The position numbers and the translations under genes were made by a program. 9,266 nt of DNA. Source: Verrucomicrobiales bacterium. Its GTDB lineage: Bacteria > Verrucomicrobiota > Verrucomicrobiia > Limisphaerales > Palsa-1400. The notes under the pieces are model-generated. The model did not search any database. It had not been told where the DNA came from and saw only the letters and a list, made by a program, of their open reading frames with translations. Numbering within the stretch: position 1 is the stretch's first letter; each line of letters starts with the position of its first letter. Location of the stretch: NCBI GenBank assembly GCA_028293405.1, contig JAQGOW010000669.1, positions 1-9,266 on the forward strand. The letters are read 5' to 3'. Of this stretch, positions 5,856 through 9,266 are shown one piece after another.

Positions 5856-8087
5856 ATGAAATTAAACCAACCGCTTTTCGCTGTCGCGATGCTTATGGTC
5901 GGCATAAATGGGCGTGGCGCTCCACCTCCTACTGGGACCTCACCGCATCAAATGCCACGCACCATCACAACATCAACCAACGCTCCCAAACCGTATCCTC
6001 CCGAAGCGGTCGCAAAGTTGGGATACCACGCCTTCGTGCATGGCGGGCGCATCCGCCACCTTGAGTTTAAGAACGACGGGAAATCAATTGTATCGGTTGC
6101 TGACGACGGCGCTCGCGAGTGGGATATCGGAACCGGCGAATTTAAGCGCCTCCCAAACGCAAAGCCCGCGCCGGACGCTGAATTGATTAGCCCGGACCAT
6201 TCAAGAATCGCCAGAAGCCGAAATGGAACCACGTGGGTTCAGAACGTGAACGGCTCCGGCGAACCCGTCAAAATGGAAGGTGGCGGGAGTTTTATGCCAT
6301 GGCTCGCCTTCTCGCCAGACGGCAAGCGGCTGGCTGGATCCTGCGACATCCAAGAAGGCAGTGTATCGCACAGTTCCACCCGACTTTGGGATGCCAGTTC
6401 CGGGAGGGTTCTCCATGAGTTTTCCGGTAGTTCCGAAGCTGGCACGTTTTCGCATGACGGCCAACGGCTCGCCGTTGCAGCGCTCCCCAGGGTGGTTGTG
6501 TTCGACTGCGCAACTGGCGAAGAATCGCTTCGACTACCATCAAAACGCCAGCATGTCTGGGCTATCGACTTTTCGCCTGATGGGGAATTGCTCGCCACGG
6601 GCGATGACCAAAGGATTCGCGTTTGGAACTCACGAACGGGACAAGAGTTGTCCAGCGGAACCGGACATAGCTTGCCAGTTGAGGCGCTCGCGTTTGCGCC
6701 AGACGGCAACACTATCGTTACAGGCGGACTTGATGGTCGAATCATCTTCTGGTCCTGGCCCGACGCGCGGGAAGTTCGTCGCATCGAAAATGTCGGCTCT
6801 TCCTGGGGCGTCCAAACTCTATCAATTTCTCCCGATGGCTCCAAAATCGCGGCCAGCGCGTGGGTGAACAACGGCGATCCATTTTACATTTTTGATATTC
6901 GAACTGGAATGCGGATTGCCGCGTTTGGGAAGCAACTCCCCGGCGCCGGGCCGATCGTCTGGTTGGCCAACGGCCAAGATGTTCTGACCATGACAGGCCT
7001 AGCGCAGCCAAAAAGTGGGTTCGCTGTTTGGAATGCAAATTCAGGAGCATTGGCTCAAGAACGAGGCCCGCATCGTAATGGAGAAACGGCTATCGCCTTC
7101 GCGCCGGGCACGAGCGACTTCTGGTGCGCTACTGATTCCGGCCGGATCGAGCTTCATAGTTGGCTCAATGGAAACAAAATTCGAACACTCGATGATTACG
7201 GACGCGTCGGTGGGCCGTTGCGTGTTTCTTGCGATGGACGATGGCTCGCTGCCGGCAATTGTGTTTGGGATATCGATAGCGGAAAACTGATCAGGAACGG
7301 AGCCGACACTGGGCCTGCGCAAAGTTTTTCACCGGACGGAAGACTGCTGGCGCTGGGAGACGAGGGCGTTGTCGTTATTTTGGAGCTAATGACCCACAAG
7401 GAAATTCACCGCTTCAAAGTGGACTCAGGGAAAGTCGCGGCGATTGCGTTTTCGCCTGACGGCTCTGTTTTGGCAGCGAGCGATTATAATGATGCACTCG
7501 TTTTTGATATGACTGGTGAATTCGCGCATGGCCGGTTGCCGTCCCGGTTGTTGAGTCAAACAGCTTTGAAATCCCTCTGGCAAGCAATGGCCGGTGACGA
7601 TTCGTGGAGCGCATATCGAGCGGCTTGGAGGCTTGCAACCGCCGGCACCGGCGGCGCCCGATTTCTTTCAGAGCGATTGAACCCGGCAATCCTCGACCAA
7701 CGAAGGATAGCAACGCTGCATCGCATGCTGTCATATACGAACTTCGATGTAAGGGAGCGTGCTGCCCGTGAGTTGGTGGACATGGGTGTGAAGCTACAGC
7801 CGGCCGAAATAGATGCACTACGTCGCCCAGTGTTCGCTGCCAACATGACAACCTGGAACATGGACCACCCGTTTGATTCGAGTTCCCGGCAATTCCTACA
7901 GCCTCCCCCTCCAATACTTCCGCTACCCGAGCGCTTGCGGTCCTCGCGAGCGATCCTCTCTCTGGAGCACAACCCGTCCCACGAGGCCGAATACCTGCTC
8001 GAAAAATTATCCGACGGGGCACCTTCTGCACCCCAGACGATTGAAGCAAAAGCTGCATTCGCCCGCAGACGCTTCCAATGGCACTAA
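5856..8087 (+). CDS. Secreted WD40 beta-propeller protein with helical C-terminal domain
   Basis: This 743-residue protein starts with a signal peptide (MKLNQPLFAVAMLMVGINGRG), so the propeller should lie outside the cytoplasm. Twelve WD40-like units can be counted from their SPDG-type turns near residues 71, 111, 153, 199, 240, 281, 325, 369, 415, 458, 492 and 533, mostly 34-46 residues apart; several show the closing strand (RLWDASSG, IRVWNSRTG, FAVWNANSG). Twelve units fit two six-to-seven-bladed propellers better than one. From about 565 to 740 a helical domain follows (LSQTALKSLWQAMAGDD, FDVRERAARELVDMG, HEAEYLLEKLSDGAPS), matching the C-terminal domain of many planctomycete/verrucomicrobial WD40 proteins. 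Such propellers are binding scaffolds; no enzyme motif is seen. The ATG at 5856 gives a clean signal peptide; ATG 5844 (four codons longer, overlapping the previous gene) is a fair alternative. The ligand is unknown. It sits 2 bp after the membrane-protein gene and 19 bp before the next exported protein. Confidence 0.87.
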   Translation: MKLNQPLFAVAMLMVGINGRGAPPPTGTSPHQMPRTITTSTNAPKPYPPEAVAKLGYHAFVHGGRIRHLEFKNDGKSIVSVADDGAREWDIGTGEFKRLPNAKPAPDAELISPDHSRIARSRNGTTWVQNVNGSGEPVKMEGGGSFMPWLAFSPDGKRLAGSCDIQEGSVSHSSTRLWDASSGRVLHEFSGSSEAGTFSHDGQRLAVAALPRVVVFDCATGEESLRLPSKRQHVWAIDFSPDGELLATGDDQRIRVWNSRTGQELSSGTGHSLPVEALAFAPDGNTIVTGGLDGRIIFWSWPDAREVRRIENVGSSWGVQTLSISPDGSKIAASAWVNNGDPFYIFDIRTGMRIAAFGKQLPGAGPIVWLANGQDVLTMTGLAQPKSGFAVWNANSGALAQERGPHRNGETAIAFAPGTSDFWCATDSGRIELHSWLNGNKIRTLDDYGRVGGPLRVSCDGRWLAAGNCVWDIDSGKLIRNGADTGPAQSFSPDGRLLALGDEGVVVILELMTHKEIHRFKVDSGKVAAIAFSPDGSVLAASDYNDALVFDMTGEFAHGRLPSRLLSQTALKSLWQAMAGDDSWSAYRAAWRLATAGTGGARFLSERLNPAILDQRRIATLHRMLSYTNFDVRERAARELVDMGVKLQPAEIDALRRPVFAANMTTWNMDHPFDSSSRQFLQPPPPILPLPERLRSSRAILSLEHNPSHEAEYLLEKLSDGAPSAPQTIEAKAAFARRRFQWH

Positions 8088-8106
8088 CCATTAGGCGGAA
8101 CCCATA

Positions 8107-8691
8107 ATGAAAACATCTCCGTTCGTAATTTTCCTCGCTTTGATGAGTGTTGCAGAGCTTGCACACGCGGCGGAATCTGCCATCTCGGTTTCCATTGCAG
8201 TTCCCGCATTAGATCCCGGCAAAGAGCGCTCAGTTGTGGCTTTCGACCGCAATAGCCACTTTCCCGTTATTCTGACCAACACATCAAAGAAGCCACAGCG
8301 AATCATCACCGAATGGAATTCGTGGGGAGATCACGCTTTAAGCTTCGAGCTTACGGATAAATCTGGCAAGAAATCCTTGGCGCAAAGAGTCTCCGTGAAC
8401 TATGACAAGAACATGCCGCATTGGTGGATACTTCAACCTAAGGAAAGTGTGGTGTTGGATGTCTATTTTGCTGACGCGGGAAAATGGGAAGGCTTTCCGC
8501 ATCGGGTTCGCTATGGTGATTCAGAGACGGTCACCATGCGGGCCGTCTTTGCATTTTTGCCTACCGACCAAAAACTATCGCCAGATGGGCTTTGGACAGG
8601 CCGTGTGTTCTCCGCGCCAGAACAGATTGTATTTTACAACCGGATGCCTGATCACCATGCCGGAATCTCGGACATTCCTGTCCGACCTTGA
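8107..8691 (+). CDS. Secreted beta-rich protein of unknown function
   Basis: This 194-residue protein has a clear signal peptide (MKTSPFVIFLALMSVAELAHA, cleavage likely after residue 21). The mature part is rich in predicted strands and resembles Ig-like periplasmic domains: FPVILTNTSKKPQRIITEW (52-70), LSFELTDKSGK (78-88) and WWILQPKESVVLDVYF (106-121), the last like the 'basic-request' strand pairs of bacterial BsuPI or alpha-2-macroglobulin-type modules. That comparison is by pattern only. No catalytic motif is visible, and the only cysteines are absent from the mature chain. A purine-rich GGCGGA (8093-8098) lies about 8 nt before the ATG at 8107. It follows the WD40 gene by 19 bp, so it is likely the last gene of the unit and may bind the WD40 protein. 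Confidence 0.75.
   Translation: MKTSPFVIFLALMSVAELAHAAESAISVSIAVPALDPGKERSVVAFDRNSHFPVILTNTSKKPQRIITEWNSWGDHALSFELTDKSGKKSLAQRVSVNYDKNMPHWWILQPKESVVLDVYFADAGKWEGFPHRVRYGDSETVTMRAVFAFLPTDQKLSPDGLWTGRVFSAPEQIVFYNRMPDHHAGISDIPVRP
8668..8685 (+). terminator. Hairpin at the end of the three-gene unit
   Basis: TCGGACA, a 4-nt loop TTCC and TGTCCGA form a perfect 7-bp stem ending 3 bp before the stop codon (8689-8691) of the last gene. A second short palindrome, CCTTGACAAGG (8686-8696), straddles the stop. There is no T-tract, so it may be an mRNA 3'-end stabiliser or weak terminator rather than a standard intrinsic one. Confidence 0.3.
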
Positions 8692-8745
8692 CAAGGTGCT
8701 AGGTCATGAATTCGGGTTCTCATATCGATCCTCACCAACCCATAG

Positions 8746-9264
8746 TTAGTGCGTTGAGCCATTCTCCATGAATTTCTGCGCGACTGACTGAAAGTCATTC
8801 GGCGTTTGCGCGGTCATGCTATCTAACTTGATAATCGTGCCGGTGGATAGGTCGTATGCAGCGACCCAGTTCCCAACAAACGCAATCCCGACCCGCTTCA
8901 AATCAGCGGACCAGTAAACGTCATACATTTTTTCACCCACCTTCGCGCCCACATACTTTGCGTGATGGGCCATCTCGATGCTGTTTGTGTGCCCTCGAAA
9001 GTACGACCGCAGCTCCGGAAGATCTCGGCTGAGAAGTTTCTCGCCCTGCGGGACATCGATAAACGCATCAAAGAACGAATCCTGCCATCCCTTCATGTAA
9101 ATTCGAATTGATGGGCAGTTACTGTAGACGTGTACTTCGAATAACTTGCCAATAGGAGCACCCGAGTCGACTGCACGCGGCGGCTGAGCCAGAGGTTGGC
9201 TGCGTGAACAGCCCAAGAATGAAAGCAGCGCCACGATGCACAACATACGTCTGGGCGTTTGCAT
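8746..9264 (-). CDS. Small putative lipoprotein of unknown function
   Basis: This 172-residue protein begins MQTPRRMLCIVALLSFLGC: basic residues, a hydrophobic core and Cys19 in a near-lipobox (S-F-L-G-C). Phe at the -3 position is less usual than Leu, so lipidation is likely but not certain; plain secretion is the alternative. After a Pro-rich linker (20-38) the mature part has strands such as LFEVHVYSNCPSIRIYM (41-57) and MYDVYWSADLKRVGIAFVGN (113-132), then VAAYDLSTGTIIKLDS, which resembles a single propeller-like blade. I recognise no family. The start lies 2 bp from the window edge, so a longer N-terminus upstream cannot be excluded, though the signal sequence argues for this ATG. The gene converges on the WD40 unit with a 54-bp gap. 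Confidence 0.72.
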   Translation of the reverse strand: MQTPRRMLCIVALLSFLGCSRSQPLAQPPRAVDSGAPIGKLFEVHVYSNCPSIRIYMKGWQDSFFDAFIDVPQGEKLLSRDLPELRSYFRGHTNSIEMAHHAKYVGAKVGEKMYDVYWSADLKRVGIAFVGNWVAAYDLSTGTIIKLDSMTAQTPNDFQSVAQKFMENGSTH

Positions 9265-9266
9265 CG

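Noticed and set aside
7414..8166. 250-codon leftward ORF opposite the WD40 gene
   Set aside because: No domain or signal, overlaps the conserved C-terminal domain of the WD40 protein and the start of the next gene; open antisense frames are common in GC-rich coding DNA.

Overview
The window looks like a piece of a Verrucomicrobiota chromosome, possibly near the Pedosphaera/Chthoniobacter side; this is inferred from protein style, not from a marker gene. The clues are ECF sigma factors carrying long C-terminal extensions, a secreted formylglycine sulfatase of the iduronate-2-sulfatase type, a secreted WD40 protein with the alpha-helical C-terminal domain common in Planctomycetes/Verrucomicrobia, weak or absent Shine-Dalgarno sites, and moderate GC. 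There are no tRNA or rRNA genes, CRISPR arrays, insertion sequences or integrase genes.

Layout. (1) 1-661, minus strand: an ECF sigma factor that runs off the left edge. (2) 662-1099: a divergent intergenic region with a 7-bp inverted repeat close to the sigma start and a striking array of roughly 10-bp units (GTCGCACCCA) arranged as two opposing arms. (3) 1100-2500, plus: an exported sulfatase with all the main active-site motifs. (4) 2501-2774: a gap whose first ~100 bases read as the orphan C-terminal tail of a lost secreted protein. (5) 2775-4208 and 4205-5065, plus: a membrane-anchored ECF sigma factor and a membrane/coiled-coil protein, overlapping by ATGA. Their C-terminal domains appear to be related. 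(6) 5066-5367: a gap with two weak hairpins and one possible 33-codon ORF. (7) 5368-5853, 5856-8087 and 8107-8691, plus: a tight three-gene unit of a five-helix membrane protein, a secreted ~12-repeat WD40 protein and a secreted beta-rich protein. (8) 8746-9264, minus: a small putative lipoprotein convergent with that unit.

How the genes may work together. The best candidate for an undescribed system is the 2775-5065 pair. A sigma factor with its own transmembrane helix, coiled coil and extracytoplasmic domain is translationally coupled to a protein with the same helix/coiled-coil/domain plan, which suggests a membrane-bound transcription switch needing no classical anti-sigma factor. The 5368-8691 unit looks like an envelope assembly of unknown purpose. 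A regulatory link between the sigma factors and the sulfatase or the WD40 unit is possible but not shown by the sequence.
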